Assembly: GCF_003885045.1 (NCBI RefSeq)
Contig: NZ_RHJS01000002.1
Location: 1,550,001-1,614,000 of the forward strand
Length of the DNA: 64,000 nucleotides
Direction: 5' to 3'
DNA from: Schaedlerella arabinosiphila
GTDB lineage: Bacteria > Bacillota > Clostridia > Lachnospirales > Lachnospiraceae
A model generated the notes under the pieces. It searched no databases. It saw only the letters and a program-made list of their open reading frames with translations, and was not told where the DNA came from. Position 1 is the stretch's first letter. Every line of letters begins with the position of its first letter. Shown in pieces: positions 16,436-24,618 of the stretch. Made by a program: the position numbers and the translations under genes.

Positions 16436-17077
16436 TCAGCGGTTGATGCCGGACTGCAGCTCCTCCGCCCAGGACTGCAGGCTGTAGGTGTGCCCGTCGA
16501 ACAGCTTCAGGATCACGCCTGTGGGGTTGTCCTCATTTGCAAATGCATTCGCCTCATCCGTATCCACATGCATGGCAAGGGAAAAGGAAGGGCTGACCCG
16601 GACCACCACGTCTGAAAATATAAGGGAACGTTCAAAGCTAGTGGTGATGACGAACACAATGTCATTGTCCTTCACGCGGGCGCGGATGGCGTCAATGGGC
16701 GTCATGTGGATATGGCGCTTTGCAACAATGACTCCCTCGGTCAGATCCACCGTCCCGCAGGGGCCGATCAGGGTGCATCCCGGGGTATTGCTGATATCCC
16801 CAGACTGGCGGATCACACTGGGAATCCCCAGCTTCCGGTTATCGGTTACCGATACTTCCACCTGGGTTTTGGAACGGCAGGGGCCAAGTACAATGACATT
16901 TTCAAAACTGCCTTTCGGCCCCACCACCGTGAGCCGTTCCTGGCATGCGTATTGTCCCGGCTGGCTGAGCTCCTTTATATAGGTAAGCTTGGCGCCGGGG
17001 CCGAACAGTGTTTCAAAATCCTCCTGCGATAAATGAATGTGGCGTGCGGAGGTCTCAATGGGTATTGTCAGACTCAT
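16436..17077 (-). CDS. pduL: PduL-type phosphate acyltransferase
   Basis: A 213-residue PduL-family phosphotransacylase, which interconverts acyl-CoA and acyl phosphate. The two repeated zinc-binding segments are visible: SARHIHLSQEDF near residue 10 and AKRHIHMTP near residue 118. Other family blocks are SFENVIVLGPCR and NTPGCTLIGPCG. No N-terminal microcompartment-targeting helix is obvious and no shell genes are nearby, so it probably works in the cytosol, perhaps as an acetate or propionate phosphotransacylase. Start ATG 17077 follows GGAGAG. A promoter lies 39 bases upstream, within the end of the PucR remnant. Confidence 0.88.
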   Translation of the reverse strand: MSLTIPIETSARHIHLSQEDFETLFGPGAKLTYIKELSQPGQYACQERLTVVGPKGSFENVIVLGPCRSKTQVEVSVTDNRKLGIPSVIRQSGDISNTPGCTLIGPCGTVDLTEGVIVAKRHIHMTPIDAIRARVKDNDIVFVITTSFERSLIFSDVVVRVSPSFSLAMHVDTDEANAFANEDNPTGVILKLFDGHTYSLQSWAEELQSGINR

Positions 17078-17115
17078 AAAAATCTCTCCATCCTGTGTGC
17101 TTTTTTGCTCTTCTG

Positions 17116-17144
17116 ATTTTAGCAGAATAAAGCGCGGTTTTCAA
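17116..17144 (-). promoter_or_regulatory. promoter of pduL-yqeY
   Basis: On the minus strand TTGAAA (17144-17139), a 17-base spacer and TAAAAT (17121-17116), 39 bases before the pduL start. It overlaps the last codons of the PucR remnant. Confidence 0.7.
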
Positions 17145-17560
17145 GATATAAAATTTCCATCTTTTTCAAACAAATGCTTCAAACGGAACGCCAGCTGGAT
17201 TTCAAACAGGTCTTCCAGCAAGTCCACGTTGCAGTTGAGAACCTTGCTGATGGTGGACAGTCTGGCGCGCAGGGTATTTTTGTGAATGAATAATTCCCGC
17301 TCCGTTTCTTTCTTGGAACCGTTGTTGGACAGATAAAGTTTCAGCGTCCGCAGCAGCTCGGTATGGTGCTTTCGGTCATAGTCTTCAAGGGGCGTGATAT
17401 ATGTTCCGATCAATTCCTCCAGAAAGGGATAATCCAGCTCCCCGGCGTGGTTGAAAAAATAGCGGATCATGCCAAGGTCCTGATAAAACATATAGGGCAG
17501 TTTTTTCCTGGAGCCTGACAAAAAGGAGGCCGCCAGCTTTGCCTGTCGGAATGCATCATG
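17141..17560 (-). pseudogene. PucR-family regulator, C-terminal remnant
   Basis: Only the C-terminal part of a PucR/CdaR-type transcription regulator remains. The helix-turn-helix region reads LRTLKLYLSNNGSKKETERE then LFIHKNTLRARLSTI, preceded by helical sequence (HDAFRQAKLAASFLSGS) that looks like the end of the family's middle domain. The recognisable homology ends about where the divergent carbamoyltransferase gene begins, near 17560. No ATG or GTG opens the frame; a TTG at 17521 could give at most a 126-residue stub, against several hundred residues for a full PucR protein. The large N-terminal sensory part is missing. It is probably the broken former regulator of the neighbouring carbamoyltransferase operon. 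Confidence 0.7.
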
Positions 17561-18496
17561 AGAAACAGATTCAGAGGAAAAGATTACCTTGCATTCAAGG
17601 ATATGGACAGAGAGGAGATTGAGTTTATCGTAGATTTATCTCTTGATTTTAAAAAGAAATGGGCGGCGCGCGAACCCCACGAATATCTGAAAGGACAGGT
17701 CTGGGCGGCGCTGTTTGAAAAAAATTCTACGAGAACAAGAAACGCATTCCAGCGTGCGGCGGCAGACTTGGGCATCACCACCGTGTACCTGCGTCCGGAC
17801 GAACTCCAGAGCGGAAGAGGGGAACCGCTGAAAGATACGGCGCGTATGTTCGACCGCTACTATGACGGGCTGTTCATCCGTACCTTCGGACATGAGATCG
17901 TGGAGGAATATGCAAAATGGATGGATCATCCGGTAATCAACGGGCTCACCACACTGGCTCATCCGACACAGGGGATCGCGGATCTGATGACGATCAAAGA
18001 GAAAAAAGGCGGATACAAAGGAATCAAGATCTGCTACGCAGGAAATCTCTACAATGTCTGCTACACCACCATGATTATGTGCGCTACACTGGGAATGGAC
18101 CTGTATGTGGCAAGGCCGGAGGGAATGGAACCGGTTCAGGAGATCTATGAGGAGACCATGAGAAGGGCGGAAGCTACAGGCGCTAAGATCGTATTCACCA
18201 GCGACTTCGACGAAGCATTAAAAGACGCGGATATCGTATACGGCATGTCCCATTACAGCATGGGCCAGGCTCCGGAAGAGGTGGAACGTCTGAAAAAAGC
18301 TTTCCATCCCTATCAGGTGACAATGGAGGCTATGAAAAAAGCAAAGAAGGACGCCATCTTCATGCACTGCCTGCCGGCATATAGGGGAATCGACGTAACC
18401 GATGAAGTGATGGAATCCGAACAGTCCGTAGTATGGGACCAGGGCGAAAACAGAATGCACTCGATCAAGGGAATTTTGGCCGCGGTGGCAAGATAA
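17558..18496 (+). CDS. ornithine carbamoyltransferase-like enzyme
   Basis: A 312-residue aspartate/ornithine carbamoyltransferase-family protein. It carries the carbamoyl-phosphate loop FEKNSTRTRNAFQ, then HPTQGIADL, the SMGQ loop that in OTCs holds ornithine, and HCLPAYRG. It should transfer a carbamoyl group between phosphate and an amine, and next to a carbamate kinase it probably runs in the catabolic direction (citrulline or a similar ureido compound to carbamoyl phosphate). It is slightly shorter than usual OTCs. No good ribosome binding site lies before ATG 17558 (AAAGGAGG is 28 bases away), and upstream DNA is the PucR remnant, so expression may be disturbed. The exact amine substrate is not known. 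Confidence 0.82.
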   Translation: MRNRFRGKDYLAFKDMDREEIEFIVDLSLDFKKKWAAREPHEYLKGQVWAALFEKNSTRTRNAFQRAAADLGITTVYLRPDELQSGRGEPLKDTARMFDRYYDGLFIRTFGHEIVEEYAKWMDHPVINGLTTLAHPTQGIADLMTIKEKKGGYKGIKICYAGNLYNVCYTTMIMCATLGMDLYVARPEGMEPVQEIYEETMRRAEATGAKIVFTSDFDEALKDADIVYGMSHYSMGQAPEEVERLKKAFHPYQVTMEAMKKAKKDAIFMHCLPAYRGIDVTDEVMESEQSVVWDQGENRMHSIKGILAAVAR

Positions 18497-18511
18497 GAGG
18501 AGGAAGAGGAC

Positions 18512-19363
18512 ATGTCAGAAGTATTCGTATCAAACGCAACAAACGTATTAAAAAAGGTGCTGGTCTGCTCACCGAAATATTATGTATTCAACGCCATCAA
18601 TGAGATTACAAAGAGCTGGATGGAAAAGGGAGAGACCGAGCAGAATGACCTGATGGTCAAGGAGTGGAACGAACTGATGGACGCGTACCGCGCCAACGGG
18701 GTAGAGGTTGTGGAGATGACGCCGGACCCGTCCATGGAAGTCCAGACATTTGCAAGAGACTTCGGCGCATGTGTAAAGGAAGGGGCGATCATAGGCAAAT
18801 TCCGCCATCCGGCAAGACAGGTGGAGACGGCGGCTTATGAGGCGAAGTTAAAAGAGATCGGGGTTCCCGTGATCGCGCGCTGCAACGCAGGCTGCTTCGA
18901 GGGCGGAGACTTCTGGATGATCGACGAGCATACGCTGGCATTCGGAGAAGTAGACCGTACAGATCAGGCCGGCATTGCGAACCTGCGGGAGCAGCTTGCG
19001 AAATTCGGTTATACCGTAGTAGGAGTTCCCTGTCCGCCTGCAAACCTGCATCTGGATATGGTGTTCAACATTGTCGCGGAAAAGACCTGCATCGCGGCGG
19101 TAGACGAACTGCCCTACAATTTTATCCAAATGCTCAAACGCCGCAATTTTGAGATCATTCCGGTGGAAAGCGAGCTGGTATTTAAGCATGGCTGCAACGT
19201 GCAGGCGCTTGGAGAGGGCAAGGTCCTTGCAATCAAAAACAACAAATCCGTCAATGACAAAATGAAAGCCATCGGCCTGGACGTCATTGAGGTAGACCTG
19301 TGCCAGATCCTCAAAGCAGGCGGCGGCCCGCACTGTATGACGTTCCCGGTTCAGAGGGCATAA
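18512..19363 (+). CDS. arginine deiminase/DDAH-fold hydrolase
   Basis: A 283-residue guanidino-group-modifying protein of the dimethylarginine dimethylaminohydrolase/arginine deiminase superfamily. The catalytic features are visible: NAGCFEGGDFW (acidic residues), NLHLDMVFN (catalytic His) and the C-terminal GGGPHCMTFP with the nucleophilic Cys. It hydrolyses a guanidino compound to a ureido compound, for example arginine to citrulline. It has GAGGAGGAAGAGG before ATG 18512 and follows the carbamoyltransferase by 15 bases. Length fits a DDAH-like rather than a 400-residue arginine deiminase. The substrate is inferred only from context. Confidence 0.82.
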   Translation: MSEVFVSNATNVLKKVLVCSPKYYVFNAINEITKSWMEKGETEQNDLMVKEWNELMDAYRANGVEVVEMTPDPSMEVQTFARDFGACVKEGAIIGKFRHPARQVETAAYEAKLKEIGVPVIARCNAGCFEGGDFWMIDEHTLAFGEVDRTDQAGIANLREQLAKFGYTVVGVPCPPANLHLDMVFNIVAEKTCIAAVDELPYNFIQMLKRRNFEIIPVESELVFKHGCNVQALGEGKVLAIKNNKSVNDKMKAIGLDVIEVDLCQILKAGGGPHCMTFPVQRA

Positions 19364-19439
19364 GAAAGACAGCGTAAAGTATCGTATAGGCAATCCATTT
19401 GCTGTGCAAATTGGTTACATATTAGAGGAAGCTTAAAAT

Positions 19440-20426
19440 ATGAAAATTTTGATAAGCGATTACAGGGCATCTATGATGCCCTCCCACGATTATGAAATCC
19501 AGGTGCTGAGAAAAGGGCTGCCGGATGCGGAGATCGAAGTATACGAGTATTCAGATGAAAAGCGGGCGGAATTTTATGAGAAACTGCAGAATACAAACGC
19601 CCTTCTGACCGCGTTTATCCGGATGGACAGAGAAGCCCTTGAACATGCGCCGAATCTGCAGGTGATTTCGATCAACGCCACCGGATATGACTGCGTGGAC
19701 CTGCCGGAGGCGACAAAACGGAGCATCGGGGTCTGCCCGGTGGGAGAATACTGCACCTGGGACGTGGCGGAACATACCATTGCCCTGATGCTGGCATTGA
19801 ATAAGAATCTGAAAGAGTACACCTATGACATCGAAAAAAAACATGTCTGGGAGTACAGCATATCCAACATACCGACGCGGATCTCGAATCAGACGCTGGG
19901 CATTTTCGGGTTCGGAAAAATCGGAAAAGCTGTAGCAAAAATGGCCCGGGGACTGGGAATGCAGGTGATCGCCATGGACATTGCCGACAAGAAAGAAGAG
20001 GCAGAAAAGCTTGGCGTGGAGATGGTGACCGCAGAGGAAATTTATGAGCGCGCGGATGTGATCTCCAACCATATGAATCTGGGCGCAGGGAACCGGGATT
20101 ATTTTACGATCCGTGAATTTCGCAGGATGAAAAGGCATCCCATCTTTTTGAATATGGCCAGAGGGGTGTCCATCAACGAGGAGGATCTGGCTCAGGCGCT
20201 GGACGAAGGCATTCTGCGCGGGGCCGGGCTGGACGTGCTCTCTGACGAGACGCCTAAGCTGGAAGGCCATCCCCTTGTAAACAGAAGGAATCTGATCATC
20301 ACCCCCCACGCGGCATTTTTCTCAAAGGAGGCATTCGAAGATATGCAGAGAATTTCCTGCGAGAATATTGTACATTTTGTAAAGGGTGAGAAGGAAAACG
20401 TATTCCGGCTTGTAAATGAAGTGTAA
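19440..20426 (+). CDS. D-isomer-specific 2-hydroxyacid dehydrogenase
   Basis: A 328-residue NAD-dependent 2-hydroxyacid dehydrogenase. The Rossmann motif GIFGFGKIGKAVA lies near residue 155. The catalytic Arg is in FLNMARGVSIN, the Glu in DVLSDETP and the His in ITPHAAFF. It starts at ATG 19440 after AGAGGAAGC. Its place between a deiminase and a carbamate kinase suggests it reduces or oxidises a keto acid produced in the same pathway, but the substrate is unknown. It is followed by an intrinsic terminator at 20435 that splits the cluster. Confidence 0.85.
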   Translation: MKILISDYRASMMPSHDYEIQVLRKGLPDAEIEVYEYSDEKRAEFYEKLQNTNALLTAFIRMDREALEHAPNLQVISINATGYDCVDLPEATKRSIGVCPVGEYCTWDVAEHTIALMLALNKNLKEYTYDIEKKHVWEYSISNIPTRISNQTLGIFGFGKIGKAVAKMARGLGMQVIAMDIADKKEEAEKLGVEMVTAEEIYERADVISNHMNLGAGNRDYFTIREFRRMKRHPIFLNMARGVSINEEDLAQALDEGILRGAGLDVLSDETPKLEGHPLVNRRNLIITPHAAFFSKEAFEDMQRISCENIVHFVKGEKENVFRLVNEV

Positions 20427-20434
20427 GAGACAAG

Positions 20435-20470
20435 GATGCCGAAAAAGACAGACCGTTTTCGGCATCTTTT
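20435..20470 (+). terminator. intrinsic terminator inside the carbamoyl-phosphate cluster
   Basis: An 11-bp stem, GATGCCGAAAA with TTTTCGGCATC around a 10-base loop, followed by TTTT. It sits between the dehydrogenase stop and the ribosome binding site of arcC, so it probably lowers expression of the downstream kinase and transporters relative to the first three genes. Confidence 0.75.
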
Positions 20471-20482
20471 CAGGAGGAAGCT

Positions 20483-21433
20483 ATGAGTGAGAAAACAAAA
20501 ATTGTCATCGCCCTGGGCGGCAATGCGCTGCAGTCAAAGGGGACGGCCCCGACGGCAGAGGCCCAGCTTGAAGTTGTAAAAAGAACCTGTGAATACATTG
20601 CGGAGATCAGCGGCAGAGGATATGAGATGGCGCTTGTCCATGGAAACGGACCCCAGGTAGGCCGCATCATCCTTGCCAGCGAGACGGCAAAGGATGTGGT
20701 GCCGCCCATGCCCTTCGATGTATGCGGGGCAATGTCGCAGGGATACATCGGCTACCATCTGCAGCAGGCGCTCAGCTACGCGCTGAGTAAGAGAAACCGG
20801 AATGTGCCGGTTGTGACGCTGACGACGCAGATGGTCGTGGAAAAGGCAGACCCGGCATTCCAGAATCCCACAAAACCCATCGGAGGGTTTTATACGGAAG
20901 AGGAAGCGAAGAAGCTGACGGAAGAAAAAGGCTACAATATGAAGGAGGACGCGGGACGCGGCTGGAGAAGGGTGGTGGCATCCCCGCTGCCCAGGAAGAT
21001 CAAAGAGATCCATGCGGTGCGGGAGCTCTGGAAGGATACGATCGTGATCACATGCGGAGGAGGCGGCATTCCGGTTGTGGAAAATGCGGACGGTACGACC
21101 CAGGGGGTAGACGCGGTCATTGACAAGGATTTTGCGGCAGAGCTTCTCGCGGAGCAGGTAGACGCGGATATCCTTCTGATCCTGACCGAAGTGGAGAAGG
21201 TGGCGGTTAACTTTCATAAGCCCGATCAGAAGAACCTTTCCCATATGACCCTGGCCGAGGCCGGAACGTATATTGAAGAAGGACATTTTGCGGCGGGCAG
21301 TATGCTGCCGAAGGTAGAAGCCGCGATGAAATTCGTACGCTATAATCCCAGTAAAAAAGCGATCATTACATCTCTGGACCAGGCAGTGCAGGCTTTGGAG
21401 GGGAGAACTGGAACTGTGGTTACATTTGCATAG
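20483..21433 (+). CDS. arcC: carbamate kinase
   Basis: A 316-residue carbamate kinase making ATP from carbamoyl phosphate and ADP. It shows the amino-acid-kinase opening IALGGNALQ, VHGNGPQVGRI, then ITCGGGGIPVV and GVDAVIDKDFAAELLA. Length and motifs are typical. CAGGAGGAAGCT precedes ATG 20483. With the carbamoyltransferase and the deiminase-fold enzyme upstream it completes an arginine-deiminase-like route yielding one ATP per ureido group. Confidence 0.95.
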   Translation: MSEKTKIVIALGGNALQSKGTAPTAEAQLEVVKRTCEYIAEISGRGYEMALVHGNGPQVGRIILASETAKDVVPPMPFDVCGAMSQGYIGYHLQQALSYALSKRNRNVPVVTLTTQMVVEKADPAFQNPTKPIGGFYTEEEAKKLTEEKGYNMKEDAGRGWRRVVASPLPRKIKEIHAVRELWKDTIVITCGGGGIPVVENADGTTQGVDAVIDKDFAAELLAEQVDADILLILTEVEKVAVNFHKPDQKNLSHMTLAEAGTYIEEGHFAAGSMLPKVEAAMKFVRYNPSKKAIITSLDQAVQALEGRTGTVVTFA

Positions 21434-21519
21434 GAGCAGGGCTGCTCTTTATACCATTGCATGCAGAAAAGCTGCCGGCGGCAGGTTTTCTGTATGGAGA
21501 GGAAAGGAAGGAGGGTAAC

Positions 21520-22881
21520 ATGTCCAAGGATGTTACAAAAAAAGAAAAGAAGGCGCCAAGCGCATATGTGGTGATTTTCCTGATCACGGTGGTGGTGGCG
21601 GTATTGACCTGGATCATTCCGGGAGGCGTGTATGAACTGGATGAGGCCGGAAATGCCATTGCCGGAACCTATGCAGGCGCAGAGTCGAACCCGCAGGGAA
21701 TCTGGGATATCGGAATGGCGCCCATCAACGGAATGAATGGTGCTATCGCGATCTCGCTTTCCATTATGCTGTTCGGATCATTTCTGCAGATGATGGATGA
21801 ATCAGGCGCCATTAAGATTTACTTAAGCAACATTGCGAAAAAATTCCAGACAAACTACCATGTGCTGATCTGGGTGCTGGTATTTATCATGGGAGTGATG
21901 GGGACGACGGAAGGCTGCTATGAGGAAGGGATCATCTACATGCTGATGTTTATGCCCATCATCATGGCCCTCGGTCTGGATACGGTGGTAACGGTTATGA
22001 TCATCGTATTCGGTACACAGGGCGGATGCCTTGCCTCCATCATCAACCCCTTTGCCGTGGGCGTGGCATCCGGAATCGCGGGAATCAGCCCCGGGGAGGG
22101 GATGCTGACCCGTATCATCCTGTTCGTTGTGGTACTTAGCCTGATTTCCATTTATATCTGCCGGTACGCGGATAAGGTGAAGGCAGATCCTACAAAATCT
22201 TCCCAGTATTACAGGCGGGAGGAGGACATCAAAAAGTATCCCATCGAAATGGACGGGGACAAGAAGCCGACAAAGGAGCAAAAGTATTCCATCATCGTAT
22301 TCATCATGGTATTCGTGATTCTGATTATAGGCTGTATCCCATGGACATCCTTGAACGAGAACTTTACGTTCTTCCAGGATTTCGTGACATGGATCGGAAC
22401 GGTTCCGGTACTCGGAACGGTTCTGGGCAGGAACATCACACCGTTCGGAGACTGGTATTTCGGAGAGATCAGCCTGCTGGTGCTTGTAGGGACCTTCATT
22501 GTGGGAATGATCCACCGCCTGGATATGAATAAGATCATCGACATCGTGATGCAGGGGGCCGCGTCGGTTGTGCCCACCGCCCTGGTAGTGCCGATGGCAA
22601 GAGGAATCCAGGTCCTGATGTCAGACGGAGGAATCACATCCACCATTTTACACTTTGGGGAATCCACGCTTTCAAGCCTTCCGCCGGTGGTATTTGTACT
22701 GGTCTGCATGGTCTTCTATTTCGCGTTTGCGTCCCTGATGCCGAGTTCCACGGGGCTGGCCGCCGCAACCATGTCCATCATGGCTCCTCTGGCTGTATAT
22801 GAGCAGTCAGATGCAAAACGCATTGGGGGTACCATATGGGAAAGAAAAACATTGGAAAATTTTTGTTCATATCCTGCATAG
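21520..22881 (+). CDS. YfcC-type transporter, C-terminally truncated
   Basis: A 453-residue membrane protein of the YfcC family (basic amino acid or dicarboxylate carriers), often found with arginine-deiminase genes. Typical blocks are WIIPGGVYELDEAGN, GTTEGCYEEGIIYMLMF, FGTQGGCLASIINPFAVG and LMPSSTGLAAATMSIMAPLA. The family continues with two further membrane segments after that last block. Here it is replaced by 31 unrelated residues (VYEQSDAKRIGGTIW onwards) that end at 22881, inside the next gene. This looks like a deletion that removed about 50-60 codons. ATG 21520 follows AAGGAGGG. Whether the truncated carrier works is doubtful. Confidence 0.75.
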   Translation: MSKDVTKKEKKAPSAYVVIFLITVVVAVLTWIIPGGVYELDEAGNAIAGTYAGAESNPQGIWDIGMAPINGMNGAIAISLSIMLFGSFLQMMDESGAIKIYLSNIAKKFQTNYHVLIWVLVFIMGVMGTTEGCYEEGIIYMLMFMPIIMALGLDTVVTVMIIVFGTQGGCLASIINPFAVGVASGIAGISPGEGMLTRIILFVVVLSLISIYICRYADKVKADPTKSSQYYRREEDIKKYPIEMDGDKKPTKEQKYSIIVFIMVFVILIIGCIPWTSLNENFTFFQDFVTWIGTVPVLGTVLGRNITPFGDWYFGEISLLVLVGTFIVGMIHRLDMNKIIDIVMQGAASVVPTALVVPMARGIQVLMSDGGITSTILHFGESTLSSLPPVVFVLVCMVFYFAFASLMPSSTGLAAATMSIMAPLAVYEQSDAKRIGGTIWERKTLENFCSYPA

Positions 22882-24149
22882 GTGTTGTGAGTTTTCTGAT
22901 ACCATTTCACTTTGAGGGGAGCACGAATATTCTGGTCGGAATTTTAACGACCCTGGTGAAACGCCTGCTTTCACCGGTCTCAAAAGCTGTCGTATTGCTT
23001 TTGATTGCGGGATCTGCGGCGGGGTCTTCTTACGATTACGTTATGGGGAAAAAAGGAAAGGAAGTACCGGAATGGGTGCACAGACGTTTCGGTGTTTCGG
23101 GAATTTATCTGGCAAGCAAGATCTTTACGCTGGTGATGGTATTTATGTGCAACTTTCATCTTCTGCCGGAGCATGTCATCCGCGCGTCGCAGGATATGGT
23201 GGAGCTGGGGAGCACACTGCTTGCCCTGGCAATCGCTTTGAGCTTTCTGCTCTCGTTTTTGACAGACGGCGGGCTGATGGAATTTTTCGGTGAGATTACC
23301 CGGCCCTTTGTAAGGCCCATGTTCCGGGTGCCGTCGGATGCTTCGCTAGATCTGATCGCCTCCTGGGTGGGGGCGTCCAATGCCGCGGTGCTTTTGTCGG
23401 CCGAAAAATTCAGGAAGGGGTATTATACCAAAAGGGAAGCGGCGATTGTGATGTGCAATTTCTCACTGGTATCCATCCCGTTTTGCATGGTCGTCGCGGA
23501 GGCGGCGAAGGTGGAACCGTATTTTCTGCCCATGTACCTTCTGCTCTGCGGGCTGGGAATCTTTCTGGCGATGGTCCTGCCCAGGATCTATCCGCTGAAC
23601 CGTCTGGAGGACGTGTATGTGGCGGACAGGCCGGAAAGAAGGAAGGCAGGGGAACAGAATTTTTTCAGCAGGGCTGTGGCAAGCGGCTGCGGGGCGGCTG
23701 AAGATTTTTCGCTGCAAAAAGTATGGAAAACAGGGATCAATACCATGGCATCCATCCTCCTGAACCTGATGCCCATCGGAATCGGATGGGGAATCTTAGG
23801 GATGCTTACGGTGAACTATACGCCCATATTTGGCTGGCTCTCGTGGCCGATGGGGTGGATTCTGCATCTTTTGGGAGTGGAGTCCGCATTTGCGGTGGCT
23901 CCGGCCACGCTGGCAGGCTTCATTGACATGTACATCCCGGCGCTGCTGGTGACGGGGATTGCAAGTGTCAGGACACGGTTTGTCATTGCGTCGCTGTCGC
24001 TGATCCAGATCATCTATATCACGGAGGTGGGCGCGGTGGTCCTGCAGGCAAAGCTGGGGGTAGACTTAAAAAGACTGGCGGTGATCTTCATGGAAAGGAC
24101 TCTGATCGCCCTTCCGATCATCGTATTGGCCAGCAGGCTGATCGTTTGA
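22836..24149 (+). CDS. YjiH-type nucleoside-recognition membrane protein
   Basis: A 437-residue membrane protein of the YjiH family, which carries gate-like nucleoside-recognition domains. Blocks seen are FLFISCIGVVSFLIPFHF, SSYDYVMGKKGKEVPEW, FFGEITRPFVRPMFRVP, SWVGASNAAVLLSAEKF and IDMYIPALLVTGIAS. About ten hydrophobic segments are present. A stop codon lies in frame shortly upstream, so ATG 22836 is the only good start, with GGGGG 5 bases before it. It overlaps the truncated yfcC frame by 46 bases, which supports a deletion having joined the two genes. Substrate unknown. Confidence 0.8.
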   Translation: MGKKNIGKFLFISCIGVVSFLIPFHFEGSTNILVGILTTLVKRLLSPVSKAVVLLLIAGSAAGSSYDYVMGKKGKEVPEWVHRRFGVSGIYLASKIFTLVMVFMCNFHLLPEHVIRASQDMVELGSTLLALAIALSFLLSFLTDGGLMEFFGEITRPFVRPMFRVPSDASLDLIASWVGASNAAVLLSAEKFRKGYYTKREAAIVMCNFSLVSIPFCMVVAEAAKVEPYFLPMYLLLCGLGIFLAMVLPRIYPLNRLEDVYVADRPERRKAGEQNFFSRAVASGCGAAEDFSLQKVWKTGINTMASILLNLMPIGIGWGILGMLTVNYTPIFGWLSWPMGWILHLLGVESAFAVAPATLAGFIDMYIPALLVTGIASVRTRFVIASLSLIQIIYITEVGAVVLQAKLGVDLKRLAVIFMERTLIALPIIVLASRLIV

Positions 24150-24227
24150 AAATGCTGCAGGGAGGTTAAGGAAGGTTTGCCGTAAGGATTCAGAAAGACT
24201 TTGTAAGTGAAAATTGCTACAAGGAGG

Positions 24228-24257
24228 CCAGGCCAAAGCAATAATAGGTCTGGTTTT
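24228..24257 (+). terminator. terminator after yjiH
   Basis: CCAGGCC and GGTCTGG pair over 7 bp with one G-U, a 12-base loop, then TTTTC. It lies 79 bases after the yjiH stop. Confidence 0.55.
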
Positions 24258-24363
24258 CTCAATGATTTTCTCTGCATCCACCCTTTCAATGATGGGTATG
24301 TAAAACAGAGACATTTGCAGAAAGCGGCGTAACAGCAGCAAACTGCTTTGTATATAATCTTTC

Positions 24364-24390
24364 AAGAGTTTCCCGTAAGGAGACTCTTTT
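24364..24390 (+). terminator. second hairpin with T-tract in the gap
   Basis: AAGAGTTTCC and GGAGACTCTT pair over 10 bp with one G-U and a 5-base loop, ending in a T run. The purpose of a second terminator-like stem here is unclear; it may end transcription of a lost gene. Confidence 0.5.
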
Positions 24391-24467
24391 GTTGTATGGA
24401 AAGGATAAAAATTCATGCTATGCACCATGCTTTTGTGGTATAATTTATTTTAGATTATCGTATTTAC

Positions 24468-24575
24468 ATGATTGGGGTGCCCAAATACCTTATAGAAAAG
24501 AATATATACATTTCGACAGAGTGCTTTGAAGAGAGCAGAAAAGATTTGGTGGAATGGTATAAACGGTATACATAA
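24468..24575 (+). pseudogene. 35-residue open frame, probable gene remnant
   Basis: A short frame (MIGVPKYLIEKNIYISTECF, then a charged helix ending EWYKRYT) reads like the tail of a longer protein. An extended -10, TGGTATAAT, lies at 24436-24444, but no ribosome binding site precedes the ATG. The rest of this roughly 470-base gap (24150-24618) shows only the two hairpins at 24228 and 24364. I do not recognise the parent family. Confidence 0.25.
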
Positions 24576-24618
24576 AAAATAGCACTAAAAATATCAGGAT
24601 TGAGGTGGAGGCTATAAA

